Under the pieces are notes generated by a model. The model was not told where the DNA came from. It searched no databases and saw only the letters and a list, made by a program, of their open reading frames with translations. A DNA stretch of 53,579 nt from a virus. This document shows, one piece after another, positions 38,643 through 48,400 of the stretch. The number at the start of each line of letters is the position of its first letter. Within the stretch, counting starts at the first letter, position 1. Made by a program: the position numbers and the translations under genes. The stretch spans positions 1 through 53,579 of IMG/VR virus record IMGVR_UViG_3300046522_000740. One strand, 5' to 3'.

Positions 38643-39812
38643 ATGTCGAGCGGTGCAAAAGTACAGCTTGCCTCCATCAAAGAGGTGACGCCAGGCGTAA
38701 CGCCAGCTGGTGATTGGAAGGTGCTAACCCGCATCAGCAACGGCCTGATGCCTACCTTCAACTCGGAAGAGAACAACGAAATCGGCTTCACCCGCATGTC
38801 TCAGGGCACCGCCCAGACCACCGTGGACGTAGGCGGCGATATCGAAACCAAGTGGCGCTTTGGCGCGCTGGACGATTTCATGGCCTCCTGCTTCGGCAAG
38901 GCCTGGGCGGGCAATACCCTGACCATGGGTGACGACCGTATCACCTTCTCGATTGCCTCCTACGCTACCGACATCGGCGTGTCGGCCATCGCCCGCGGCG
39001 TTCAAGTCGCCAACATGAACTTCGATTTCCCGGGCGACAACGAGGTCACGGTCACCATGACCATGGCGGCGCGCTCCTGGGACGACAAGGGCGACAACAC
39101 GTCGTTCATCATCAACGCCCAACCCGAGGCCAGCCAGCGCCGTTTCAGCTTCAAGGACATCAGCGGCCTGAAGATCAACGGCGTCCAGGTGGGCGAGGAC
39201 AACGCCTGCGTCGACAGCTTCAACCTGCAGTTCGACAACAACGTGCAGACCCAGCGCTGTATCGGCAACGGCAACCCATACCCGGGCAACATCATCGCCA
39301 CCACGTTCACCCCGTCCGGCTCGATCACCATCAGCTGGTCGAAGATGGCCTACGAGCTGTGGAAAGCCCAGAAGGGTAATGACGCGATCAGCCTGGAATT
39401 CACCATCGGCAACGCCGACGGCGGGTACAACTTCCTGATCCCCGAGATGGAAGTGACCGCTGACTGGCCTGACGGCGGCTCGACCGACATCATCCAAGTT
39501 GAGCTGAACTACACCGCCCGCCGCGTGGCCCCGACCATCACCCGCCTGCCGGCGCCGATCGTTGTGGCTGCGGTTGATGTCACCCCGGCCACCGTGAGCC
39601 TGGCCGTTGGCGCAACTCGCGACCTGGAAGTTGTGGTCACCCCGGTCGGTGCCAGCCAGCAAGTCACCTGGACCAGTTCCGCCCCGGCCATCGCGAGCGT
39701 GAGCGAGACCGGTCTGCTCAAGGGCCTGACAGTGGGCACCGCCACCATCACGGCCACCAGCGACGCAGACGGTACCAAGACCGACACCTGCGCTGTCACC
39801 GTCACCGCTTAA
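38643..39812 (+). CDS. Major tail tube protein with Big_2 domain
   Basis: 389-aa tail tube subunit. The N-terminal about 300 residues are tube-like (SKGA-type start MSSGAKVQLASIKEVTPGVT; DVGGDIETKWRFGALDDFMA). The C-terminal about 80 residues form a bacterial Ig-like domain of the Big_2 type (VTPATVSLAVGATRDLEVVV, then GTATITATSDADG). As in lambda gpV, the Ig domain would decorate the tail surface and may bind host cell-wall sugars weakly. AGGAG precedes ATG 38643. Confidence 0.87.
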   Translation: MSSGAKVQLASIKEVTPGVTPAGDWKVLTRISNGLMPTFNSEENNEIGFTRMSQGTAQTTVDVGGDIETKWRFGALDDFMASCFGKAWAGNTLTMGDDRITFSIASYATDIGVSAIARGVQVANMNFDFPGDNEVTVTMTMAARSWDDKGDNTSFIINAQPEASQRRFSFKDISGLKINGVQVGEDNACVDSFNLQFDNNVQTQRCIGNGNPYPGNIIATTFTPSGSITISWSKMAYELWKAQKGNDAISLEFTIGNADGGYNFLIPEMEVTADWPDGGSTDIIQVELNYTARRVAPTITRLPAPIVVAAVDVTPATVSLAVGATRDLEVVVTPVGASQQVTWTSSAPAIASVSETGLLKGLTVGTATITATSDADGTKTDTCAVTVTA

Positions 39813-39869
39813 CCATTTGCCCGGCGCGCCCTGCGGTGTGCGTCGGGCCTTTTACCGCAGAGGAATACC

Positions 39870-40313
39870 ATGGCCTTTACCATTGCCAAAAAGCCCGAGC
39901 TGGACATCAACGGCACGCGCTGGGTTGAGTTCGCACCGGGCGCCGAGATCCTCGTTGGTTCGATTGCCAGCCCGATCTACAAGTCGCACCAGGCTCTGAT
40001 CAATCGCCACCTGGCCCTGATCAACCAGCAGGCCCGTGTCGGCACCACCGAGTTCAGCCTGAGCAACATCCCTGATGTCGAGCTGGAGACCGATGACGAC
40101 CTATTCATCGAGCTCGCAGCAAAGCACCTGATCAAGGACTGGAGGGGTGTGGATGTGGAGGATCGGCCAGGCGAGCCTGTCCCTTATAGTCCTGAGCTGT
40201 GCGCGCAGCTGATCAAGCAGATGAACAGCGTCTATTTCCTGGCGCTCCGCACCGGCACCGACATCGCTCGACGCGTCGAGGAGCAGGCCGCAGCCACTGC
40301 GGAAAAGCAGTAG
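39870..40313 (+). CDS. Tail assembly chaperone (gpG-like)
   Basis: 147-aa protein between tail tube and tape measure, with GAGGA before ATG 39870. It is acidic and helical at the end (MNSVYFLALRTGTDIARRVE). By analogy with lambda G it should coat the tape-measure protein during tail assembly. The last codons GCG GAA AAG CAG TAG include a likely -1 slip site giving the longer GT product. Confidence 0.82.
   Translation: MAFTIAKKPELDINGTRWVEFAPGAEILVGSIASPIYKSHQALINRHLALINQQARVGTTEFSLSNIPDVELETDDDLFIELAAKHLIKDWRGVDVEDRPGEPVPYSPELCAQLIKQMNSVYFLALRTGTDIARRVEEQAAATAEKQ
40301..40307 (+). promoter_or_regulatory. Probable -1 ribosomal frameshift site
   Basis: GGAAAAG lies three codons before the G-frame stop. 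Slipping back by one places Lys tRNA on AAA and continues in the frame that reads AVAAYLWGREWAGPQ. It is not a perfect X-XXY-YYZ heptamer, so the exact slip site is uncertain. Confidence 0.55.
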
Positions 40314-40675
40314 CGGCATATCTCTGGGGTAGGGAGTGGGCCGGGCCGCAGAACGAGAAGAAGCGCTGGAAGCACGAGCGCCTCGGGCTGAAGGCTCAGG
40401 AGCCACCAGATATCGACGGTGTCGTCGCTGAGATCCTTGAGGCGTATGCCCACATCAGCCGATCTCGCCAGTACGTCGGCATGGTCGGCGCGCCGGCGCC
40501 AATCTCGCCATCGTCGGTCACCGAGTACCTTGACCGATACCCATCGGCGATATGCCGCGAAGAGTTCGACGCCGCGGTCTTTGCTTTGGACGACCAGTTT
40601 CGCAAGGCCTGGGATGAGGAGCACGAGAAGGCACAGGCAGAAGCCGAGCGCAAGAGCGGGCCGAGGAAGCGCTAA
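40307..40675 (+). CDS. gpT-like part of the tail chaperone, by frameshift
   Basis: About 122 residues in the -1 frame with no start codon of their own near the beginning, so they are likely made only as a GT fusion, as in lambda. The sequence (AYLWGREWAGPQNEKKRWKH, then EEFDAAVFALDDQFRKAWDE) resembles DUF1799-type T domains that bind the tape measure. The start coordinate is the first base read after the slip, not an initiation site. Confidence 0.72.
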   Translation, partial: AVAAYLWGREWAGPQNEKKRWKHERLGLKAQEPPDIDGVVAEILEAYAHISRSRQYVGMVGAPAPISPSSVTEYLDRYPSAICREEFDAAVFALDDQFRKAWDEEHEKAQAEAERKSGPRKR

Positions 40676-40722
40676 GCCTGGCGGGGGTGTGTTAGATTCG
40701 GGCGATCTTTAAGGAGGAAGCC

Positions 40723-41034
40723 ATGAATCGACTGATCCTGATCACCGCCCTTGCGTGCCTGTCTGGGCAAGTTTTCGCCGCGAGCAGCGAGGAGACCTGC
40801 AAGAAAATTTCAGCAATGGCTGGAAAGGCTATGGAGGCCCGGCAGGATGGTGATCTTCTGGAGGACGCCATGTCATCCGTAGGTGACCAAAGCAAATTCT
40901 CGGACGCGATGGTCGTGAAGGCCTACACCGCGCCTGTTGCCGTCAGCACTGCGGGGAAGAAGAAAGTCGTCTCTGACTTCAGGAACGCAGCTTACGCAGA
41001 GTGTTACAGGAACCTAATTGAGCCAATGAAATAA
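40723..41034 (+). CDS. Small secreted protein inserted in the tail module
   Basis: 103-aa protein with a signal peptide (MNRLILITALACLSGQVFAA, cleaved about 19-20), and a mature part with two cysteines (SSEETCKKISAMAGKAMEAR; YAECYRNL). A very strong ribosome site (AAGGAGGAAG) precedes ATG 40723 and its own terminator follows. This gene is absent from the standard lambda tail order, so it is probably an accessory gene acting in the periplasm; superinfection exclusion is one possibility. Confidence 0.75.
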   Translation: MNRLILITALACLSGQVFAASSEETCKKISAMAGKAMEARQDGDLLEDAMSSVGDQSKFSDAMVVKAYTAPVAVSTAGKKKVVSDFRNAAYAECYRNLIEPMK

Positions 41035-41039
41035 CAGAG

Positions 41040-41060
41040 CCCGCTCCGGCGGGTTTTTTT
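41040..41060 (+). terminator. Intrinsic terminator after the secreted protein
   Basis: CCCGC and GCGGG around TCCG are followed by seven T, sixteen bases before the tape-measure ATG. Confidence 0.8.
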
Positions 41061-41076
41061 ACGCCCGGAGAAAGGT

Positions 41077-44000
41077 ATGACGCAGGAATCCCGCCTCGCG
41101 GTAACGATCGACTCGCGCGGGGCCAAGCGCAACGCAGATGAACTGACTGGGTCGCTTGAGGGGATGACGCGGGCCGGGGATGCGGCATCAGCATCGGCGG
41201 ATGGCGTATCTGGAAGCCTGGAGGATCAGCGCAAGGCTCTCACCCAACTGCTGGGTCAGATCAATCCGACCACAGCAGCCCTGGGTCGTCTGGACGACAT
41301 GCAGGAGCGACTCGCCAAGTTCAAAAAAGCCGGGATCGTAGAGAGCGACACCTTCGTTGAATACACCCAGCGCATCAACACCATGCGTGATGCGCTCGGC
41401 GAAACCTCCGAGGGCATGAACAAAGCCGGAATGTCGGCGAAGGCCTATCAGGCTGCTCTGCGCGGCGTTCCTGCCCAGTTCACTGACATCGCAGTCAGCC
41501 TCCAGGGCGGGCAGGCCCCGCTCACGGTACTGCTGCAGCAGGGCGGCCAGCTGAAAGATATGTTCGGCGGCATCGGCCCAGCGGCGCAGGCTCTTGGTGG
41601 ATACATCCTTGGCCTGGTCAGTCCGTTCACTGTTGCCGCGGCTGCCGCCGGCGCACTGGCCTTGGCGTACTACAAGGGGTCGGAACAGTCTGACGCGCTT
41701 CGCAACAGCCTCATCCTCACCGGTAATTTCTCAAAGGCATCAGAGGCGCAGCTGATCGCGCTGGCTGAATCCGCTGATCAGGTAACCGGGACATTTGGCC
41801 AGGCGGCAGGAGCACTGGCTCAACTCACGTCAGCAGGGGTGAACACCAGCGGCAATTTGAAGCTGATCACCACAACTGCAGTCGAGATGCAGAGGGTCAC
41901 CGGAAAAGCGGTCGAGGATACCGTTGCCGAATTCATCAAGCTGGGCAAGGACCCGGTTGCCGGAATCCTTGATCTGGACGAGAAATATCGGTTCCTGACG
42001 GCATCGGTTTACGCCCAGATCAAAGCCCTCACCGATCAGGGCAATGCAGTTGCAGCTGCCGATCTTGCAGAGCGTACCTATGCCGAAGCAATGGGCCAGC
42101 GTACGTCCAAGATTCGCGAAAACCTTGGCACTATCGAGCGCGGATGGCTCAACATTAAAGATGCGACGAACGAGGTTTTCGACGCATTTGCGAGCATAGG
42201 GCGCCGGAGCGCAGAAAGTGAGCAATCTGCGATTACCCGATTGCAGCAAGAGCTTGCATATCGGACCAGCCTGCTCAATACCGGCTATGAGGACGACACG
42301 ACTAAATCGCGCATCGCAGAGATTGAGCAGGAGCTTAGCAAGCGCAAAGAGATACTCAGCGTCAACCAGAAGACCCTCGAGGAAGAGGAGAAGCGTCGCA
42401 GGATTCAGGAAGAGGGCCGGAAAGGCCTGCAGGACCTGGACACCAGTTACAAGAGTGCACTCACACAGACGCAGCGCCTGAACAAAGAGCTGACCGATCT
42501 CGACAAGGCACGGGCAAAGGCCGTGGCTGCCGGCGTTTTCACTGCCGCCGAGGAAGCGAAGTACGCGCAGTCACGCAAAAATATCGAGAAAGAAATCGCC
42601 GACATCAAGGAGCGGGAGGCGAAGAAGACCGCGCCGAAGAACGTTAATCGCGGCGTGGCCGAGGCGGAAAACACCTTCGCTCGCCTGTACAACCAGTATG
42701 ACCCAGCAGCCCAGGCCGCCCGCGCGCTTACCAAAGAGCAAACCCAGCTCGACCTGGCATTAAGCAAGGGCAAGATCAGCCAGGAGGAATACGGCAAGGC
42801 GCTGGCTCAGGCCTCGCTGAACTACGCCGCCGCCATCAAGGGCGCCCAAGGCCTCACTCAGGCCGAGCAGTACCGGTCGCAGTTGGAGCGGCAGCTGGCA
42901 GCGCAGCGCAGCGAGTACAGCATCGCGGCCGCCGGCGTGGGCATGGGTGACCAGCAAACCCAGCGCATGCAGCAGCGCGTGCAGTTGGAGCAGCAGACCA
43001 ACGACCGCATCCTGCAGCTGAGAACCGAACTGGCCAACGCCACGACGGAGAAGCAGCGGCAGGAGCTGCAGGCGCAGATCGACCTGGAGCAGGAGTACCT
43101 ACCCAAGCGCCTGGAGGCATTGCAGTCAGGCTTCGCCCAGTACGACGCGGCCATCTCCAGCCCGCTGAATGGCTGGAACGCAGCACTCGCCAACTTCCAG
43201 GTGAGCGCGGCGAACGTGGCAGGCCAGACGCAGGCCCTGTTCAGTGGCGCCTTCGGCAGCATCCAATCCAGTGTCGGCAGCGCCTTCGAGAGCATGACTC
43301 TGGACGGCCAGACCTTCGGCGAATCGGTCTCGAATGTCACCCGCAGCCTGTTCGGCAGTGTCATCAACTCCCTGGGGCAGATGGCCGCTCAGTGGGGTGT
43401 GAACCAGGCAATGCAGTTGGCGTTCGGGCAGACTTCGGCTGCAGTCGCGGCTCAGCAGATCGCCCAGGTCGGGGCGGTGACGGCAGCAGAGACAACCGGA
43501 GCCGCGGCTGTGGCCACTGCCAAGGTCGCTGCCGACGGCGTTGCTACTGCGTCCAGCTTGGCGGCAACCGCCACTACCACCACAGCCCAAGTCGCAGCGG
43601 CTGGAACAACCCTCAGCGCTTGGCTGCCGGCGGCCCTGGTTGCTTCGGTAGGTTCGTTCGGTGCAGCAGCCATTGTCGGCGGTACCGCGCTGCTGGCTGC
43701 ATTTGCGCTATTCAAGGGCTTCGAGTCTGGCGGTTACACCGGTGGCGGCGGTCGCAAGAAGGTCGCTGGCGTGGTGCACGGCCAGGAGTTCGTAGTTAAC
43801 GCCGAGGGAACGAAGCGAAATCGGGCTCTGCTTGAGGCTATCAACGCGGGCGAACGGGTATCGGTTGCCGGCGGCGGCTCCATGGTCTCCGCCCGGCCAT
43901 CCAGCGGCAGTCAGGCGCCAGTCACAACCCAGACAAGCGTAACCGTGAACCTCATTGAGGACCGGTCCCGCGCCGGCGCAGTCGACCAGCGCACTGGCGA

Positions 44001-44106
44001 CAACGGCCAGCTTGAGATCGACGCCTTCGTGGCTGACATCTGGGGCGGTGGCGAGCGGGCGCAAGCCATTGAATCCGCATACGGCCTCAACCGCCAAGGC
44101 ACCTAA
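41077..44106 (+). CDS. Tail tape-measure protein
   Basis: 1009-aa protein whose length sets tail length. The N-terminus has the TMP_2 type start (SRLAVTIDSRGAKRNADELT). LRGVPAQFTDIAVSLQGGQA and a hydrophobic segment (about 178-202) follow, then coiled coils (about 420-510, 580-690), and a C-terminal lambda gpH-like part with Ala-rich helices, a GFESGGYTGGGGR motif and VVHGQEFVVNAEGTK. GGAG precedes ATG 41077. Confidence 0.93.
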   Translation: MTQESRLAVTIDSRGAKRNADELTGSLEGMTRAGDAASASADGVSGSLEDQRKALTQLLGQINPTTAALGRLDDMQERLAKFKKAGIVESDTFVEYTQRINTMRDALGETSEGMNKAGMSAKAYQAALRGVPAQFTDIAVSLQGGQAPLTVLLQQGGQLKDMFGGIGPAAQALGGYILGLVSPFTVAAAAAGALALAYYKGSEQSDALRNSLILTGNFSKASEAQLIALAESADQVTGTFGQAAGALAQLTSAGVNTSGNLKLITTTAVEMQRVTGKAVEDTVAEFIKLGKDPVAGILDLDEKYRFLTASVYAQIKALTDQGNAVAAADLAERTYAEAMGQRTSKIRENLGTIERGWLNIKDATNEVFDAFASIGRRSAESEQSAITRLQQELAYRTSLLNTGYEDDTTKSRIAEIEQELSKRKEILSVNQKTLEEEEKRRRIQEEGRKGLQDLDTSYKSALTQTQRLNKELTDLDKARAKAVAAGVFTAAEEAKYAQSRKNIEKEIADIKEREAKKTAPKNVNRGVAEAENTFARLYNQYDPAAQAARALTKEQTQLDLALSKGKISQEEYGKALAQASLNYAAAIKGAQGLTQAEQYRSQLERQLAAQRSEYSIAAAGVGMGDQQTQRMQQRVQLEQQTNDRILQLRTELANATTEKQRQELQAQIDLEQEYLPKRLEALQSGFAQYDAAISSPLNGWNAALANFQVSAANVAGQTQALFSGAFGSIQSSVGSAFESMTLDGQTFGESVSNVTRSLFGSVINSLGQMAAQWGVNQAMQLAFGQTSAAVAAQQIAQVGAVTAAETTGAAAVATAKVAADGVATASSLAATATTTTAQVAAAGTTLSAWLPAALVASVGSFGAAAIVGGTALLAAFALFKGFESGGYTGGGGRKKVAGVVHGQEFVVNAEGTKRNRALLEAINAGERVSVAGGGSMVSARPSSGSQAPVTTQTSVTVNLIEDRSRAGAVDQRTGDNGQLEIDAFVADIWGGGERAQAIESAYGLNRQGT

Positions 44107-44118
44107 CGAGGAGTGGCA

Positions 44119-44589
44119 ATGATTCAGTACCCGGCAGAATTGCCACTGCCCCTCCAAGAGGGCTATGGCCTGAGCACGGTTGACCCGATGCGGGCCACCC
44201 CGATGGTCACTGGGCGCACCCGTTATCGAGTCAGGCACCGGTACGTTCCAACCGAGGTGAAGGTCAACTTCAACTTCAGCGAGGCCGAGGCGGCGCAGTT
44301 CGAAGGCTGGTACGTCTGGGCCATCAACAACGGCCTTGACTGGTTCGAGATGCCCTTGCAGACGCCGGTCGGGTTCAAGACCTACATCGCGCACTTCAAG
44401 GGTATCTACCAGGGGCCGGACCTAACCCAGGTCAGCCGCTGGCGGTATTCGGCGGTGATGCAGCTGAAAGAGCGGCCTGTCCTGACAGAAGACCAGTACA
44501 TCGGTGTTTCGGTAGGCATGCCACTCGATCAGTTCAACAGCCAGCTCTCTGGCAGCCTGGACAAGTGGTACACGAGGTACTTCCTATGA
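44119..44589 (+). CDS. Minor tail protein (gpM position)
   Basis: 156-aa protein directly after the tape measure. It is beta-rich with TRYRVRHRYVPTEVKVNFNF and WYVWAINNGLDWFEMPLQTP. By order it corresponds to lambda gpM, part of the tail tip. GAGGAG precedes ATG 44119. It overlaps the next gene by four bases. Confidence 0.75.
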   Translation: MIQYPAELPLPLQEGYGLSTVDPMRATPMVTGRTRYRVRHRYVPTEVKVNFNFSEAEAAQFEGWYVWAINNGLDWFEMPLQTPVGFKTYIAHFKGIYQGPDLTQVSRWRYSAVMQLKERPVLTEDQYIGVSVGMPLDQFNSQLSGSLDKWYTRYFL

Positions 44590-45065
44590 GCCTGATCGAG
44601 GAGTGTTACGCCTCGGGCCGAGGAGAGCTGGTCGACACCATCGAGGCGCGCGAGGAGGGCGGCACCGTCTCCCACTTCTACTGCTCTGGGTGGGAGGACA
44701 GGGTTTGCACGACCGAAGACGGGCGAACGCTCACCTTCATCGCTATGGCCATGGACTACGCCCTTCCCAAGAACGACAACAGCGCCTTCCAGAACTTGGT
44801 GCTTGGCCTGGACAACGTTACCGGTGAGGTGCAGGAGGTGGTGGAGGCGGCCAAGGCGGCCGGCAAGCGATTCATCATTACCTTCCGCCGCTACCTGGCC
44901 GAAGACCTGTCATTTCCGAGCGAGCGGTACCGCATGGCGCTGCTCAGCCGGGAGTATGAAGACGACGTGGCCAAGCTCACCGCCGGCTTCTTCGACCTGC
45001 TCAACACAAATGGTCTGCGCACCATCCTGACCACCACCTTGGCTCCTGGCCTGAAGTACACCTAA
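44586..45065 (+). CDS. Minor tail protein (DUF1833, gpL position)
   Basis: 159-aa protein of the DUF1833 type (MSLIEECYASGRGELVDTIE, then EGRTLTFIAMAM-like block and FRRYLAEDLSFPSERYRMAL). It occupies the gpL place in the tail tip genes. ATG 44586 is coupled to the previous stop. Confidence 0.78.
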   Translation: MSLIEECYASGRGELVDTIEAREEGGTVSHFYCSGWEDRVCTTEDGRTLTFIAMAMDYALPKNDNSAFQNLVLGLDNVTGEVQEVVEAAKAAGKRFIITFRRYLAEDLSFPSERYRMALLSREYEDDVAKLTAGFFDLLNTNGLRTILTTTLAPGLKYT

Positions 45066-45067
45066 CC

Positions 45068-45475
45068 ATGATCGAGAAATTTAAGCGCGCCCCGTATCGC
45101 GAGGGTGCACGGGGGCCTTTTGCCTTCGATTGCTGGGGGCTGTGCATCGCTGTGCGTCACGAGGTGTTCGGCCTTCCCCTTTTGCCAAGCCTTGGCGCTG
45201 TGGGCAAGAACAAGCTCAGGGCCAACACCGAGGCCTATCACGACCTGCGCCAAGGCATGGAGGAGTGCCAGCCAGAACCCGGCGCCATTGCAGCCGTTTT
45301 CCGCGGCGCGCTGTGCCTGCATGTCGGCGTGGTCGTGGAAAGCGAAGGCCGACTAAAGGTGCTGGACACAAACCCTGGCGGCGCAAGCCTCTGGACAACA
45401 GGCGACTTCGAAGCCGCGCACCCAAGGGTGGTTTACTATCGTGACCGTCGAATTCTTCCCCAGCAAGCTCAGTGA
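45068..45475 (+). CDS. NlpC/P60-like tail tip peptidase (gpK position)
   Basis: 135-aa protein with the Cys-protease pattern FDCWGLCIAVR (C22) and a His strand LCLHVGVVVE (H85), followed by a polar residue near 100, as in NlpC/P60 enzymes. It could cleave cross-links in peptidoglycan during DNA injection. It overlaps the tail tip J gene by 35 bases. There is no gpI-like gene between them. Confidence 0.82.
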   Translation: MIEKFKRAPYREGARGPFAFDCWGLCIAVRHEVFGLPLLPSLGAVGKNKLRANTEAYHDLRQGMEECQPEPGAIAAVFRGALCLHVGVVVESEGRLKVLDTNPGGASLWTTGDFEAAHPRVVYYRDRRILPQQAQ

Positions 45476-48400
45476 CACAGCGCCCCTTGGCACCTGGAAG
45501 ACCGATCGCCGCCAGACGATCGAGGAGTGGCTGAAGAGCCAGGCCCCGTCGTATGAGCGCCGGGAAAGCCCGCCGATCAGCGCCGTGCTGAACGATGAGG
45601 TCATCGAGCAGACCGACTGGCACAAGGTTTCCTTCAAGCCCTCTGACCTGCTACAGATCTACCGCGAGCCGAAGGGTACCGACCCGTTCTCCATCACCTT
45701 CGCGCTTTTCAAGGGCGCCAAGGCCGTGCTTAAGGCCATCATGCCAAAGATGCCCGGCATGCCGTCCAATGGCGGCACGCAGCAGGGCGACCCGCTGATG
45801 GAGGCGAGCGCCAAGGGCAACAAGGTGAAACTGGGCGACCCCGTGCGCCAGATCGCGGGCCACCAGCGCACATACGGTTCGTACCTGGCCCAGCCCCGTC
45901 GCGCGCATGTCGACCCGCGTGACCAGCGCGTCGAGATGCTGCTCTACATCGGCGAGGGCGAGTACGACATCCCGCTGTCCAAGGTCAAAGTGGGCGAAAC
46001 TCCGCTGATCTCCCTGGGCTCTGACGCCACCTTCACTATCTATCCGCCAGGCGCTGACCTGTCGGCAGATCCAGCGCATATCAACTGGTTCAACGCCCCA
46101 GAGGTTGGGGCCAGTTCCAGCGGCTCTGCCGGTCTTGAATTGACCGTTACCACCGACCTGACTCGGTCTGCTACCGCCTCGGCGTATCAGTTCGTCAACG
46201 ACACGATCAGCGTGCCGGCCGGATCCGGCCAGTTCCCGGCCGACTGGACCAACGGGATCATCATCCGCGCGCTCGCCCCGTACACCTACACGGTGGTCGA
46301 CGGCGGCGCGGGGCGCGACATCATTCGTGGCCCGCTTGAGATGCTCAATCCCGTGCCGGGCATGCTGATTGAGGTCGCCGGGGCGAATGCCGGCCTGTAC
46401 GTCGTGCACACCTACACGCCATACAGCCCAGCAGTGCCAGCCAACCCGGGCACAGCCTCTACGCTCACTGGCTCGGCAGCGCCCAGTCGGTACGACTTCA
46501 ACGTCACGCCGCTCAGCTTCAACCTGGTTCGGGGCGCCTCGACCTACCCCTTGACGCTGAATACGGCGACCACAGACCTATCCGGCCTGGTGTCGGCGCT
46601 CAACACGCTGCTGGGTGGAACGCCGATCCAGGCGCAGCAGAGCAGCGGTCGTGTTCGCTTCGTGGAACTGACGCCATTCGCTGGCCAGGCCATCACTGCC
46701 ACCGGCGCATCCACCATCCTGGGTTCGTCTCCAGTTGGCGTCACCGGCACCGCCACCACCAGTGGCACGCCGGAGCAGCCAGCCGAGATGACGCTGGACT
46801 ACGACGGTGGTTCGCCTGTCGTGGGCCTGGCGCTGGGGCAAGGCCTGGCCACCATCGGCCCGCGCGGCCTGCGGTACCGGATCACGGCCTACAGCACAAA
46901 TCTGCTTGAGGTGGAGCGGCTGACGTCTGCCGGGGCGGTTGATTCTGGCTGGCCTGGGTTCAACAGCATGCAGACCGTCAACGGGCTGATCACGCTGGAC
47001 GCCTCTAATCTACAGGGCGGCTATCGCGGGCCGTTCGCCTGCTGCCCCGAGGGCGAGAAGGTTACGGCGCTGGAGTGGTCAGTCACCTACGCCAACGGCC
47101 TTTGCGGTATTGGCCGGGAAGGGCAGATTTACGAGATCCCGACGTACTACGTGTTCGAGTACCGGGATATGGACGCGGCGGGTGCCTGGACGGTCATCGA
47201 GAAGGTCAACTACGGCGGATCGTTGGACGCCCAGGGTTTCACCGCAAGCGTGATCCTGCCTTATCCAATGCGCGCCGAGGCCAGGATTCGCAAGCAGTTC
47301 GTAGACCGGCCGGGCCGGATCAACGATGAAGCCCGCGACGACGCCACCTGGACGGACCTGCGCGGGCGCATGCAGAACTCGCCCACCAGCTATCCCGGCC
47401 TGACGGTGATGACTTGCAACATCCGTGGCGGCGACCGTCTTTCTGCTCAGTCGGAGAGCCAGGTCAGTGTTGAGGCAACCCGCATCCTTCCCCTGATGGA
47501 GGGTGGTACCGGACCAAGCCGAGACATCGTGCCGTGGTGCATCTACCAGCTGAAGAAGCGCGGCTACACGGATGATGATCTGGACCTGCCCGAGTGGCAG
47601 GCCTTCCACGATATCTGCGTTGCGCGCGGCGACACCTACGACGAGACGCTGGATTCGACGATCACCGTCAAGGACATGATCAACAACGCGCTGGCGTGCG
47701 GGTTCGGCGAACTGGTGACCTTCCGGGGCCTGTTGCGCCCGGTTCGGGACGGTGCGCGGGCTGCATTCGACGTCTCCTACGGCCCGAAGACGCAGACCTA
47801 CTCGCCGCAGAACATGACCAAGATGCTCAAGATCAGCGGCGCCATGCCGTCGATCAACGACTTCGACGGCGTGGATGTCGAGTACTTCTCGCGCAGCACC
47901 TGGGCGTGGGAAACGGTCGAGTGCCGCTGGCCCGGCGACCTGGGCACCAAGGTCGAGAAGATCAAGATGCCTGGATTCAGCGACAAGATCAGGGCCTGGC
48001 GGTTCGGCATGCGCCGGCGCGGGCATCAGAAGTTCCGCACCGACGTTTACACCTGGGAAACCGAGATGGACGGCAGCAACAGCGGCTACCTGAGCTTTGC
48101 AGCCGTTGCCGATGACGCTCCCAAGCGGTGCCAGAGCGCGATCCTGCTGGCGTTCGAAGTCACCGGCTCCGGCACGCTGCTGCACTCTTCGGAGCCGCTG
48201 GACTTCAGCGCTGGTGGTGAGCACCGAATCGGCGTGCGCAAGCTGGACGGCACGCTGTCTGGTCCGTTCACCGCCACGCAGGTCGACCAGTACACCGCCA
48301 GGGTGGATGCCCTCGACTTCACGCCCGTGATCGGTGGACCGCTGGAGCAGCCGCACATCCTGTTCGGCCCGGCAGCGCGCTGGGCCTACCCGACCCTGAT

